The notes: generated by a model from the sequence alone, not told the origin. A stretch of 64,000 nt of DNA from Phymatolithon calcareum (GCA_977006965.1 OZ345377.1:372001-436000), one strand, 5' to 3'; counted from the first letter of the stretch, positions 40,601-52,490 are shown. Program-made: numbers and translations.

Positions 40601-42954
40601 GGTCACCTTAAGAACGCCAAGTTGCAAATTGCCTTCTTATGTTGGATTGAAAAGGCGACTACAGACACCAGATATTGCCCAATCACAATTGAAAAGTTGT
40701 CGAAGTGTCTGCAGATGCGTTTCTAATTTTTCAAAACAAAATTCTTCACATCTTGTTCTATACTTAAAAAGGTCTGGAAATGTATGTGCTAGTTCTTCAA
40801 GGGTCTTCGAAAATAGTAATCGACTTCCATGTTTATTTTACGTCTGGATTGCAAATTTGAAGGAAATAGAAGAAATCCAAGTTCAATGAGCACGGTTTGG
40901 ACACGTAAATTCCTCGAAAGTCAATTACAGAAAACCAGGACATCTCTGCAAAGAAGCGACAACATTTTAAGGGAATAGAAGCTTGACTTTGAAATCAGAG
41001 AGTGGCGGTGATATGTTTTTCTTCTTAGCGAAATTTGCCATAGAAAGGGGTGAATACGAACTGTTAATCCTATTCTGCGAGGCTTAATTTCTCTTCCTTG
41101 GTACTATTTGGGGATGCTTTGTGAGAGATAATCTAATTGTTCAGTGTGCATGAAAGCTAATGAGGAGGAGAAACCCGTGGTACCGAAATACTAAAAGAGG
41201 ACAGGGCAGACAAGGAGCTATGCGATGCGCTGAATATCATCCACCCGAAGTTGAACCTAAACCTCGATTTCAGGAGAGAGCAAAGAATTAGTGCGTAATA
41301 TTGCTAAACTCTATTAAGAGAATAATGTTAATTTGTGGCAAAGAGGCCGCTTATTAGCCGAAGGCTCAATTGAGAGCAAGATTATATTGATGTACTGAAA
41401 GAGTCCTGGCTTCTGCATTCCAACAGTTTCCCGATTCTGACCCGATAAAGATATTACCAATACTATCAGGACATAGAGCACGGCAATTCAACAAATGAAA
41501 TTCTCTTGAAGGAGTGACAACAAACTGCACTCCACGCCCTTGAAGTTGAAAGCTATAGCTGAGCTCTATTTAGGCCGTGAAGTTGGCTGTAATGCATTGC
41601 ATTTGCCAAGCTGAGGGGTATCCATTCCATAGTTTAAGTGTCATGACTTCTATTGTACCTAGTGCCACACTAAGACTATACGTATATATTGGTCTTTGCG
41701 CTACTGAAGAGTGATTCCGGAGCTCGATTAGCAAGCTGTGTCGAAGCTCGTTCGACAAAGCGCTCTCTTCCAGTCCAAGGATCTGTCCAATATAGTTCCA
41801 GACTTTATTTGTGGCATGAATAAGTACATTCATTGAGGACTTTTGCGCTTCGCCAGCATTTGGAATCCCAGTTATCCTGGAGAGCTTCTGGATCGCGTTA
41901 AAATCAGCTTGCGAGGAACTTTCTCGGGTTACAGGTCACAATCCGCGGACGTCGAGCCTTGTAGATACTATGTCATACCAATTCTTACTCCTTGTATGCC
42001 TTTTGCTGTCTTACAATGATAGTAAATTCTGCAGCGCGCCAAGTAAGGAGCTTATTGCACCCTGACGTGGCTATTTTGTACAGAGAATTCGTGACACGCA
42101 GTGTCTGCTACAACTCTAGTGGTAATCGAAGCCGGACCACAGGCACGGCTTTGAAAATAAGAAATTAGAGCAGTTAATCACTCGATCTAAGGATGATCTT
42201 TGCGAGAGTAGGGACACGAGAAAATTCATATTGAGTATTTCGTTGCATCATCGACAAGCCCGAGCCGAAAATTTCAGAATACTATTACGAGCCTCCGAAA
42301 TCTAATAGTGCATTGAGATAGCAAAATGAACCTGTGTCTATTCGATCTAGTGAGCATGATCTGTAGTGACTTTGCAGATAATTCTCTGTCGTGTTTCGAC
42401 CATATTCACTTTCTCATGTTCGCAGATCATGTAGCATGGATGGCGAGGGGCCAGTTCCCTTTTCCACCCGGTGGATTAGGTGTTACGACATCACGGAATG
42501 TCACTACAGAGGCCATTTTATTAACAAGTAAAATACACCAGACATTTAATGTCAGGTATATTTCACTTCCCTTGCAGTAATGACCGTTGAAAACGAACCA
42601 CGAAAGAGCACTGCATCCATGCTCGTTGTAAAGGCCCGAATATACATGACATGCGAATGCAGTGAGCCTTCGCCAACCACGAAGTAGAGAACTTGATGTA
42701 CCATAAACGCAAAAATGCCTTCCATGAGTCTATAAATTGAACCCAAGGTTTCGGCAAAAGAGCGAATCCCTTCCTACCTCAAGACCAGAGTAGAAGGACT
42801 GTTGGATACCTTCTGTTTGCTGTTCTCGGCGAATTTGTAAGTGCTCCACTTTTCTACATGCTTTCATCGAACTTCAGTACACTCCTCCTCTTGCTAGGAC
42901 AATTGTTTTTTGCTAACCATTTTCTTTGGATTTCATGACCTGCAGGTCGTACTC
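40601..42954. other. Intergenic region without recognised features
   Basis: These 2.3 kb hold no gene or repeat that I can support. All open frames are short and carry no motif. Confidence 0.45.
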
Positions 42955-43371
42955 ATGAGCGGACATCCTCTTAATGCAGAGCATGTGAGCATGCTTGTCA
43001 GCTATCCCGGCGCAACCTGGCATCCCTGTCCGAACTGCGTCGTACGTGTGTTGACGTCTGAAGGGCTTAAGGCACATATAAAGCAGTGCCATCGGCGCGA
43101 AAACACGATCTGGTGTGTCTTCTGTGGGTGCGAGTTTAAGACTGCGAAGGACCTGGAAGCTCATGTTATCTCCTGTTCGTACAATTTCTTTTGCGAGTGC
43201 TGTGGAGCCCGTTTCTTATATGAGGCTGAGTTTGACGAGCATGATCGCACCTGTGAAGCTGTGCGTGAATACAACCGAGAAAACAAGGAGGGTGAGTTTG
43301 AGGAAGTGAATCAAGCTGGACCGAGCAATGCAGGTGGGAGTAATCCTGATAAGATGGATGTTGACAACTGA
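42955..43371 (+). CDS. Small protein with three tandem C2HC zinc fingers (138 aa)
   Basis: Three fingers with identical spacing CX2CX12HX3C are visible: C25/C28/H41/C45 (CPNC..AHIKQC), C54/C57/H70/C74 (CVFC..AHVISC) and C80/C83/H96/C100 (CECC..EHDRTC). The short linkers resemble nucleic-acid-binding arrays. An acidic, disordered tail ends DKMDVDN. I chose ATG 42955; upstream in-frame sequence lacks an ATG nearby and a TTTCATGACCTGCAG just before the start looks like a splice acceptor, so a short upstream exon is possible. I do not recognise an orthologous family. The regular finger spacing argues for a real gene, probably acting on DNA or RNA in the nucleus. Confidence 0.7.
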   Translation: MSGHPLNAEHVSMLVSYPGATWHPCPNCVVRVLTSEGLKAHIKQCHRRENTIWCVFCGCEFKTAKDLEAHVISCSYNFFCECCGARFLYEAEFDEHDRTCEAVREYNRENKEGEFEEVNQAGPSNAGGSNPDKMDVDN

Positions 43372-44524
43372 TGGTCAATAGTCGGCACTAGAATGAAGAA
43401 CGAGAAGCCGTATCGGAACGCTACCCATCTTATCCCCGTCTGTTCTTTACATTCTCACTCTGCGTAGGGCAATAGTTGACCATTGCGTAGGAACATTGTT
43501 CTTGGCCCTTTCCAAGTAAACTCCAAAAACTTCTATTGTCAAGTGTTGAAGAGTATTTTAATAAATAGTCAAAACACAGTCTTAACTGCGGAGGATTTGA
43601 AATTATATAGAAAAGACTCAATGAACCTTACCGGCTTGGCAGTAGCACTTCGAAGGTTAAAATCTATATCTAATTATAATCGCATGTTAAGCTGTGTTCT
43701 CTAAGCTTCGGCGCATTACGCCTTTGGACATTCACTACGGCCATAAATGGTGCTGGGAGCGTTTATGTAACTAAGCGCGAGGAATGAGTCCGCCCACTTC
43801 CCATCGAGCATTGGTTCATCAAGTGCAACGCGTTCGGCGAGCCTCTGGATTTTAAGGTCCAGAATGTTTTCTAATAGAGGTAAATCAGGTCTGATATTTC
43901 TTACGTGCGTGCACAGATTTTAATTAGGGACTGACCATCACTAGGTAAAACCTGTTCTCATGGACTATGAGACCGATCGCGAGCAACTGAGTTTATTGTA
44001 TTGTGGGTTATGAACGGCGTGAAACGCATTGAGTCCCCCGTCGTTAGTTTGAATAACTTGAAAGAATCAACGACAAAAAAACAATTTAGAGGCATGGGGA
44101 CTACTGAAGTTCAGCCTGGAAGAATTCACAATTGTCAACTCTTTAAAACTCCAATTTACCCCCAACTAAAATCAAAATCTAAGCCCACTCTTCCTACAGC
44201 AATCAGCATCGCAAAAATCCCATCGATTAACCAACCAACGCATATCATTGGATTGGGGTACCTTTGCCGAGCACTCTGCAGTGCTCTGATCGTAAAAGTT
44301 TTTCGAGTTTCAGCCATCTGCTTCCGTCTCATGAAGAATCTGAACAAGCCTCTCAGTGTATGGAGACATTAGTGGGTCCTACCGTTCTTCGAGCACAGCC
44401 CAGACCAAATATATGATTCGCTGCCCTTAATTTTCGCCATATGCTTTCCAACGAACATACTAGGTACATTATTGGATCAGCTTCTCGCCTGACTTCAGGT
44501 TGCTAATCGATTCATCGTAGAATA
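43372..44524. other. Intergenic region without recognised features
   Basis: Nothing supportable was found between the zinc-finger gene and the repeat cluster at 44.5 kb. Confidence 0.45.
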
Positions 44525-44625
44525 TATCTCTTGAAGTAGAAGAAGAAGTGGAGATTTTTATTATAGTGTTACCAACGCATCTGCAGACGCTTGGGGCAAC
44601 ACTTCTGATGGCCACGCAGAGCATC
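44525..44625 (+). repeat. Short interspersed repeat D, best plus-strand copy
   Basis: It reads GAAGTAGAAGAAGAAGTGG, a T-rich stretch, then GTTACCAACGCATCTGCAG and ACGCTTGGGG. It is the clearest of the five copies found. Confidence 0.6.
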
Positions 44626-44639
44626 GTATCGTGTGAACG

Positions 44640-44850
44640 TGCGGAAAGGAAAATTTTATGACGTCCGAGGTCGTTTCCCGCGCCGAAGCAAGTTTACCGA
44701 CGTCCCGGGTCCGCGTGCCGTGCCGATCTTCAGGACTTACTCTCGCTCGGCCTGCCCGCCGATCCGCGCGGGGGAATTACTGACGTCCCCAGTCTTGCGT
44801 GCGCCGGAGCGCGATGGGCGAGTTTACCGACGTCCCGGGTCCGTATCTCT
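44640..44850. repeat. GC-rich block with a 23-bp direct repeat
   Basis: A 23-bp word containing TTTACCGACGTCCCGGGTCC is exactly repeated at 44691-44713 and 44821-44843, a period of 130 bp. The block is markedly more GC-rich than its flanks and lies between two retroelement fragments. It may be a scrap of a satellite or of an element not otherwise present here. Confidence 0.65.
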
Positions 44851-44944
44851 TGAAGTACGTGAATCATGAGTTTTGTGTCTCTATTATAGGGAACAAAGGA
44901 AGTCTTTCCGTTGTTAGCACTGCCTGCCATGATCTTTGTCAGTA

Positions 44945-45105
44945 CATCGAACAAAGAGTCTGAATATGAATGCAATAGACTAACTCGAACTCTCATATGG
45001 AGAGAAAGTCGAATCAAGGAAATGTTAGGAAAATAGAATGCGGTAAGGCAGTGAGGTCTTGGTGCTTTTAAAATAAATCAACATATATCCCCATCGTAAG
45101 GGATA
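44945..45105 (+). mobile_element. LINE family A 3' end fragment (plus)
   Basis: It shares a nearly identical stretch (GACTAACTCGAACTCTCATA and AAGTCGAATCAAGGAAATG) with 40440-40500, then the GAGGTCTTGGTGCTTTTAAAA tail. About 33 bases present in the other copy (including GCCCCGTTACTC) are deleted. Confidence 0.85.
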
Positions 45106-45830
45106 TGTGATGATTTATTTTAAGAGCTCCAAAAACCTAAATTTGAGGAACGGGGCCGCTTCTCACTCTTCCGTTACGGCCGCACTCTATTCTTCTAAAA
45201 TCTCCTTTATTCGAATTTCTCTTCCGGTGAGGGCCCGAGTGCGTCTTTTGCATTTATATTCGGTCTCTTGGTCCACTTCCGTGGATCGCTGTGCTCGTTG
45301 GAGCGCTACGACCTCAATCAACGTACCGGTCCCACAGTATGTCTCCAAGGCTGATTTGCTCCACAGCGAGGCTCTGTTGAAAATCACTCTTAGGCACCTC
45401 AGACGCATCTTGCTGCCTCTTATATGTAGCACTACTTGTAGCTTGTTCGACTTTTCTATGGAGACTTTATTACGTCCTTCTTCCTCCTTCCAGCCTTAAA
45501 CGGTTTCCTCTACTCTTCGCTTCTTCGACACCTTGACGCCTTCCGCTTGTATTAACGCTCCTTTAAGGTCTTCCTCTTCTCCGAGATACGATATCCTTTG
45601 ATACGTGTGCCAAATCTTCTTCTCTTCCTCCATATTGTTCTGGATCTTCCAGGCACTTCTTCCGCCTTTCTGATCTCATAGAGAAGCATGCAGCCTGGTG
45701 TGGTCTCTTCAACCCCGGGCTAGCGAGTCGGCACAAAACGCGAATCCGCTCTCTTCGATGTTCGGCATATTTTCCAAATAAAGTACATCGAAATGAAGAA
45801 AGAGTCAAGTTCATGACTTCTATTTATCGC
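45106..45830 (-). mobile_element. LINE family A 3' fragment (minus), tail-to-tail with the preceding one
   Basis: The minus strand reads FGKYAEHRRERIRVLCRL (near 45770) and MRLRCLRVIFNRASLWSKS (near 45400), ending ALTGREIRIKEILEE. The order matches the intact C-terminus at 59.2-59.8 kb. A frame break separates the two parts. The tail with GCCCCGTTCCTC and TTAAAATAAAT lies at 45106-45160 and abuts the plus-strand copy. Confidence 0.85.
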
Positions 45831-47194
45831 GAAATTTACTTTCCTAGACCATAGTGAATTCAATGTTGAGCAGTGAGAAGGAGTAATGAATCATGATTCT
45901 ACTGTTTAACGCTCTTAAGTCCACACGGCGATACTCGAGATGAAGAAGTCGTAGCTTTTCTGTCGCACCCGCTTTTATATCGCGGGCTGAATGTGGACGC
46001 TTTTTGCTCTCGCGACTGTACGCCGCACAACTCGAATCTCAGTAGTCATGCTGCTCGTAGTAGGTGATCGGTTATCTTGAGCGTTCGAGAACAGTTCGAA
46101 TACGATGCCCAGCGCTATTGGTATTTTGTGGCCAAGAAAGCTCTTAACTCGCAATGTAATGCGAAAATAACAAAACGGTATGTTTGTTCGGCGAGCTACA
46201 CTTCCGAATATCAAGAAGTTTTATGGACGGTTCCAGAGAAGCAGCTGGAAACAGGATGATTTAATTAATCAGATAATGTTCGACAGTATTTTTCGAGTGG
46301 GGCAGATGGTCCCGCTTATGTAGGCTTCAGAGTCGTATGTCCGACTTCTGTAGGTTACAATGACTCAACGTGTTACAGCCATGTAATTTGATTTGGAAAC
46401 TATTCAAATTAGACGCATGAGAAAGGAGCTGGTTCATATCAGAGCGTATATGGCATGGGATATCCCGAAACGGGGTACCTCCGGTCTTAGGTTAGATCTT
46501 GCCAAGTAGCCTGATTTATTGAACCGCTCTCAGATACTGCAACAAACTGCGATGAAAACCCTTAGTCTCTGTAACCACCGCGCACCTCTTCTCGTTTTCA
46601 AGGCATCAAAGTGATTCTGGCGAATGAAAAACTATCGAAGGTCAGTGTCCCTATGCAGTCCACTTCAGTATCAACTCTCCCAAGAGGCGATGAACCATGC
46701 AAGCTAACAGAACAAACGGTGACCCTCAAAAGGTGTTGGAATGCTATCGAAAAGAAGGGGAATACTATTCACCTACGAGACAGTATTGTGTACAAGGGAC
46801 CTTAGATGGCACTGGCTTGGACAAGTTCTTTAAATGTACGAAAGTCGCGCGACTCGCCGTGTTTTGACACAAGGGGTCAGACCAGCCTTAGGATCAATAT
46901 TTTGTAACAAACTGGGCTGGCAGATTAATTATTTCCCCTAATTCGCGATATCGATAGCATCTATTGGAAGTAACTGTTCAAACCGCTGTTAGTAAAGAAA
47001 GAACAATGCTGCCATGACAAAAGGCAATCCGAATGAATGAATTCGCATTGGATGCACACGTGGCACCCTGTATTGAAATAGATCAATAATATGGACACAG
47101 GTGCATTGATCTGCACAGGTGCCCATAGCAACTGCTCGAGGACAGCCATTCCAAACATTCGAGCGTCGCGAGCGGTCGAGGTGCAACTCGACGG
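45831..47194. other. Intergenic region; left edge of the segmental duplication at its end
   Basis: No gene is recognised. From about 47090 the sequence (ACAGGTGCATTG ... TGCACAGGTGCC) is shared with 53340-53380, marking the left limit of the duplicated block. Confidence 0.45.
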
Positions 47195-47986
47195 ATGGCT
47201 TCCGGGCAACGGCGGCACGCACTGCGTGCCGTCTCCTTCTGCGCCTCTCCTCCATGGGGAGCTAACTCTCGCTTGCGCCTGCCGTTTCCCCGACACTTTC
47301 CCACGAGCACTGCTCCCCAAATACCGCGCGCCTGCATCTCACCGGAGTTGTCTGCGGCGCCCGCGAAGGCGGCCATATCCCGCGGCTCAAAACTCGTGCT
47401 GGTAGGGCTAGGAAACCCCGGTGCACAGTACGAGAACACGCGTCACAACGTCGGGTTCGCCGTAGTGGATGAATTCGCGCGACGGAACGGCGGCAGCCTC
47501 TTCCGCACCGAGCGCCGCTTCGAGGCCGGCGTGTCGCAGGTCGTGTTGGGCGACCGCATGGTGCACGTCGCGCAGCCCCGCACGTTCATGAATGCGTCCG
47601 GTCGCACCGTGCGCGCGCTGCTGAAATACTATGACATCCCGCGCTCGGCGCTGCTTGTTGTGTCTGACGATATGGCGCTCCCTCTTGGACGAGTGCGGCT
47701 GCGCGCGAACGGGTCGGCGGGCGGGCATAACGGGTTGCGGAGTGTGGAGAAGTCGCTTGGGGATCGCGAATACGCGAGGCTGCGGGTCGGGGTCGGGGAG
47801 GCACGTGACGGCGCGGCCGGGTGGAGTGGGCACGTGCTTGGCAAGTTCTCAAGGGGGGAATTGGCTGTTGTGGATGAGGTTTTGTGGGATTGTGTGGAGG
47901 TTATTGAGGAATGGGTAAGGCAGGAGGAATTTCAAAGGGTTGTTGATAAGTTGTCGCAGATACAGGGTCGTCGACTGGGGAAGTGA
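47195..47986 (+). CDS. PTH1: Peptidyl-tRNA hydrolase, bacterial type, organellar (263 aa)
   Basis: It frees tRNA from peptidyl-tRNAs that drop off ribosomes. Residues 1-66 form an Arg/Ser/Pro-rich leader suited to plastid or mitochondrial import. The catalytic core follows: LVLVGLGNPGAQYENTRHNV (about 68-87) with the active-site Asn and His, RTFMNASG, and DDMALPLGRVRLRANGSAGG followed by HNGLRSVEKSLG with the conserved Asp and His. Total core length is normal for the family and every key residue is present. It is the intact member of three copies: degenerate versions lie at 29.5-29.99 kb and 53.38-54.03 kb. GALT and membrane-protein pseudogenes follow on the opposite strand, mirroring the block at 53-57 kb. 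Confidence 0.93.
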   Translation: MASGQRRHALRAVSFCASPPWGANSRLRLPFPRHFPTSTAPQIPRACISPELSAAPAKAAISRGSKLVLVGLGNPGAQYENTRHNVGFAVVDEFARRNGGSLFRTERRFEAGVSQVVLGDRMVHVAQPRTFMNASGRTVRALLKYYDIPRSALLVVSDDMALPLGRVRLRANGSAGGHNGLRSVEKSLGDREYARLRVGVGEARDGAAGWSGHVLGKFSRGELAVVDEVLWDCVEVIEEWVRQEEFQRVVDKLSQIQGRRLGK

Positions 47987-48059
47987 GGCTTAAATTTTGT
48001 TTTTATTCATCTGCATTATCCTACTTTTCGTGGTTGAAGTACGTTTGAGTCTACTGCTT

Positions 48060-49130
48060 CTCATAGTTCAAGTGAATTTCTGAGCAATTCTGGAGACGTA
48101 CAGCGGGGTGCGTCGCGCTAAGATAGAGCTGTCGCTCAACAAGTATCTCGAATCCAACGATGATTTTTCGCACAGTCGCCGAGCGCAGTAATGGGGGGTA
48201 ATATGCATATGGAAATGTACATACGGGTGCTTTTCCGGCACCGCTCCATCCGTCTGATGGCGATGGATGCCCATGGACTGCGGGAAAGCTTGGTTAACAA
48301 ATGGTCGTAGCGCCATGTGACGCGGCAGTAGATATCGGCGAGGTCGTCCTGCTCCCTACATATAAGAACACACGGGATGTGTGTTACGCTCATCACCGTT
48401 TGCTCAAACGACCATGTCACCCTGAAAAGGATGATGGCCAGAAGGTGTAGTTCGCGCATACGACGCACGCGCGCGATTCCCTATCTCAGTGCGATTGCGG
48501 GCTCTTCGGGAAGAACCCCGACGCGCAGATCAGGACGTGTGATTCGTGATTCCAGCATCCCATCATGTACCCCTCCATCGATGTAGTCCAGTTTCGCTAA
48601 ATCCGCACAACCACTCGTCCAGGCATCAAGTACATGGCGAGGTCAGCAGCGAACAATTCGGCAATGGTCTTATTCATCGCCGGATGGAAGCAAACCACAT
48701 GACACTGCCGATCATCGAGCTGGCGACCAGCAGACCAACCTTGCTGGGATCGGCGACCGCACCGGATGGGGTGTCGGAAAGAAAGGCCTGGAAACCTTTG
48801 TCGAAGACGAATGCGCTTTCGATAGTGGGGACTCGCGAAAGTGTTGTACTAGGGGGTTGTCCGACAGTAAGTCCTTCACCGCGCCCTACCACGGTCGCTT
48901 TGCGCAATGCATCGAGACTAGCATTTAACAGCCAGTCAGCGGATTGTAGCGCCGATGCGAATGCTACGCGCAGCCGAACATAGCCATTGTGAGCGCTCGG
49001 GAGAGATCGCAGACGGTCGGAGAGCTGACCGGAGTTTACGTGATTCATCAGTCTGGGCAAGATAGTCTTACAGTTTGCTAGAAAGTATGATAGTATGACT
49101 CTGTGATTTATGATCGACGTTCTCTGCGAC
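48060..49130 (-). pseudogene. Galactose-1-phosphate uridylyltransferase pseudogene
   Basis: It aligns with the intact gene at 54081-55154 in the same order and orientation. Recognisable pieces are FVFDKGFQAFLSDTPSGAVA, LFRVTWSFEQTVMSVTHIPC, DDLADIYCRVTWRYDHL and a degraded C-terminus. Several frameshifts and stops separate them. The central active-site HPH region is not retained as a readable peptide. The gene is dead in this block. Confidence 0.9.
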
Positions 49131-49146
49131 AAAAGAAAGAAAGAAG

Positions 49147-50604
49147 TTATTGATTAGTGTCGGGTGTGACTTCTGGAGCTTCTTCAAGCCCTTTCCACAT
49201 TCTTCCGCTGAGTTCTGTAGCATGTATCTTTCTAGTTAGCATCCCGTTCATGTAGAGGTGCTCCTCTCCTTCTTCTACAAGGCTGCAGTTGAAACGGTTC
49301 AACGATCAACCGTGCACCGACATGACCTAGAATGCAGGTTTTCTGGAAACACTTAAGCCGTCTTTTCCAGTAGCACTGTCTGAGATTTTCATAGCAGCCT
49401 GAGCACCATCAACAGGTACGGCATCATAGAGATCGGCGAGTTTCGACAGCTCGTGCACAGGTCCCAGTTTGATTTTCGTGAAAAAAAGCCCTTCGTGAAT
49501 TAATTTTTCAATGAACGCACAGGTTGCCAACAAAATAATGGGAACCAGGTAACAAGAGACCACGATCAACTCTGTACGCCCAGTTGCGAGGTCAATGTCT
49601 AGAGCCGTTGTTGCGATCTCGAGGACCACCACGATCAAGATGATCAAATGGCTTCCAGTGATGAGAAACACGATCTTGAACGCCACCGTGAATGGTATAC
49701 ACGCACAAGCTAAAACAATTGCCGTTGCGCACAGAGCAACAACAACTAAAAGCCCTGCCATAAAGAACACGAAGAGGAGAAATTTGATGATGACACTGAA
49801 GCATAGGTGCCGATCTTCGAATCGTTTAAGAACTTCGAGAAAGTCGTCATAGAGCGGCCGAGAAAACTTCTTCATGTCTCTGCTTCCGTCTTTGTGGCTG
49901 TTGGCAGTGGAATGATTTTCCGACATAAACTGTTGGCATAGCCAATGCCACATTGCAGAGTATTCTGCCCCTATGTATGTAGCTTCGGGGAAGAAGTGCA
50001 ACCGCTCGAAAAATACCTCAGATACAAAAGTGCCAAGCCTCTGCCAGAATGCAGAGGATCGCGCCCCTGAGTACTTATATCCGCGCACTTGAGAGACAAG
50101 TATGAACAAGGGCATAAGAAATATTAATAGCGGAAAGAGGGGGAGATAAATAAGGCTGGCGTAGGCAGTGAGCTGTGGAAGCCAGCCGTCGATGAGCAAC
50201 GCCGAAATTTTCAAGAATTTCTTCTGTGTTAGAATTGTCCAAACATATAAACGAAACATTAGGCGTCAGTACAGCAGAAGGCATTCTTTGACGAAGACGA
50301 CAAGGGCACTTGCGAGCAGAATCATTGCAAGTCCTCTCAAGGAAGAGAACCATCGTATTGAAATGAAGATCGCGAGCAACAGAATTCCTTCCCAGACATT
50401 GCTCAAGACAAGCCCAAGCCAGCACTCCAAACGAGGTGCTCTTCTCGCCTTCACCGATCGTCTGCCGTCATCGAAATTCCCAGCCTTGGAGGGCACTTTA
50501 GCTGCTGTATATTCTCGGTGTTCGAACCCATCGGAGGGTACCACATTGTCAGGCGTGTCAACTCCACTTGAAAGCCCGACGCTCACAGGCACATGATCTT
50601 CCAT
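49147..50604 (-). pseudogene. Multipass membrane protein pseudogene (three nonsense codons, no frameshift)
   Basis: This is a paralogue of the intact gene at 55903-57372. The reading frame from ATG 50604 (MEDHVPVSV) to TAA 49147 is 486 codons, against 490 in the paralogue, and contains no frameshift. Three in-frame stops interrupt it: TGA 50266-50268 after codon 112 (between the second membrane segment and the next loop), TAG 49327-49329 and TGA 49306-49308 near the C-terminus. Hydrophobic segments and loops are well kept (WEGILLLAIFISIRWF, FKIVFLITGSHLIILIVVVL, ELSKLADLYDAVPVDGAQ). It either died recently or stayed under selection until lately. Stop readthrough or a mutated allele cannot be excluded. 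Confidence 0.85.
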
Positions 50605-51404
50605 CGGAATATTCTGGGAGCTGTAGAGCGGCAAAGAAGCTCGGCCTTGCGCTTATCGAAGTATGTCGGTGTGAGTCTTGACATGAACGTGAAATGGGAT
50701 TGGAGCACAGCTTGCGGATGGGAGACACGGTACGTCGATTGTGGAGTTGTGGGAGGGTATTCTTTTAGTGGGACGGAAAGCAGAGTCGGTACGTGCCATG
50801 TGAAGAATTCGACGTACAGATCTGGACCGGGCGCAAGAAGACGAAACGAGATAGTCCTTGTTGGCGCTCCGAACGCTATTAATTTTAATGTATGTGCGTC
50901 AGGACTTCTCCCAAGACAAAAATGATGCGCAGAGAGCCTGAAAGTTGTGTCGTTACTACTCCAGAAGTATCACATCGCTCAAATCCTGAAACTTGAGATC
51001 TGAGGTCATGGCGTAGGTCTCCAGGGACGAGGTGTTGTCGAAGCCCATATCCGGGTGGTAGCAAATGAAGACATTCAGTGCCATTGGTCTCTTTTCGTCA
51101 CTCTAATTGCTTTCTACGAACCCAGCAAATTGCATCGATTCCAACTAGGGTTGACATTCACTTGTCTGATCTGAAATCTAGTGGGTAGGTTTCGTAACAT
51201 ATGCAACTGAGGGAAGCTTTGCGGGATGGCTGCAGTTAGTTGACGCCGGGTTGAGAGCCTGGCAGAACTGAGAGTTGGAAGAGTGTCCTTACGGTCCAGA
51301 TGCCCTTGATAGGAAAATTACAGTAATGATCGCTAGCGAGGTAGAGTGAGCCTTGTTTACTCGTGAAGATTCAGGGGTGCTTGATGAGACGCGGATCTGG
51401 GATG

Positions 51405-51500
51405 TAAGTTGATTTATTTTTAAATAAAAGCTCCCAAAATCTCAATTTGAATCACAGGGCAGCTTTTGCTTATACCTGCTTTCCCGAATCGCTTATTCTG
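51405..51500 (-). mobile_element. LINE family A 3' tail, inverted
   Basis: The minus strand reads GCAAAAGCTGCCCTGTGATTC ... TTTTGGGAGCTTTTATTTAA, equivalent to the 3' ends at 40.53 and 59.81 kb. Only the tail is present. Confidence 0.6.
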
Positions 51501-52269
51501 AAACCACTGCATATGTACTCCTCGCGCATCCCGAGGCTCGCTGAATTCCTGTGCCTACTGCCATTGCCGGAAGCCTCGTTTGCAGTGTAGCCGACAGTCC
51601 ATGTCAGCTAGCGTCACATCTCGGCGGTGGTCGTCAGACCAAGGAGGCGACATGTACATCGTGCCGATATCGGTGGTGTCTTGCAATAATCTGCAGAAAC
51701 GCACTGCGGCTAGGTCCCTCTGTTTCTCCATTCGTCGCTCTTCGATATAGCCAACACTTGGACATTTGGAAGTTGCAGGTGTACGTTATGCCCGCAAGCG
51801 ACCGCGGGTAACACCCGACGCAGGCAAACTGACGTACGGCTTCCTGGCAGTTGGCGTCACAAACTGAGGAGCTCCCACTGCCGTAGATGGTGTCAATTAT
51901 TGCCGAGGTCGTCTGCTGCCGTTGAGTAAGCTAAATGGCGGCACAGCGTCCAGGAGGTGGGGTTGTGTGCCAACCAGTATTCATCATCACACATCGTCCT
52001 TTTCTACATGTATTCAAAATGCATGATTGTGCTCTTCTTCCGAGCAACAATGAGCTCATCCTCGTGCGGTGTACTACGGGCAATCTTAAATGGCGATTCA
52101 ACATTTCCGTCCAGTTGCGTATCACGCTGACGGTTCCTCATTGTAGCTATGTCGCTGACGCCGATACCGGGCCTGTATTCCCCGATGCAGCCAGAGATGG
52201 AGGCTCTTACCATTAGAGTAAGAATATCATGCAATAAACAAGTCGTTCCACTTGATGTTCCTGTCCGGG

Positions 52270-52490
52270 TTTTTTAGCAACTGTTTAGTTGTTTATTTGA
52301 AAGCCCTCATTAACACTCCTAAGACTGTACGGGAGCAGCTTTTCATAACTTGTTCATTCTAGTATATCGCCTGGTCCCTAATAGAGGGACTCGTCGTTTT
52401 CCATATTGTCAATTATGGTGACGCTGTAGAGTAGTATGGAGTCTAATGCCTTTTCCGTTCTTAACATTTCTCCGGAGGTTCCTGTCAGGT
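52270..52490 (-). mobile_element. Interspersed coding repeat C, second copy
   Basis: The minus strand encodes EKALDSILLYSVTIIDNMEN, DESLY and a stop (52390-52465), then a 3' end GGGCTTTCAAATAAAC (about 52280-52305). See the copies at 12.05 and 62.4 kb. Confidence 0.5.
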
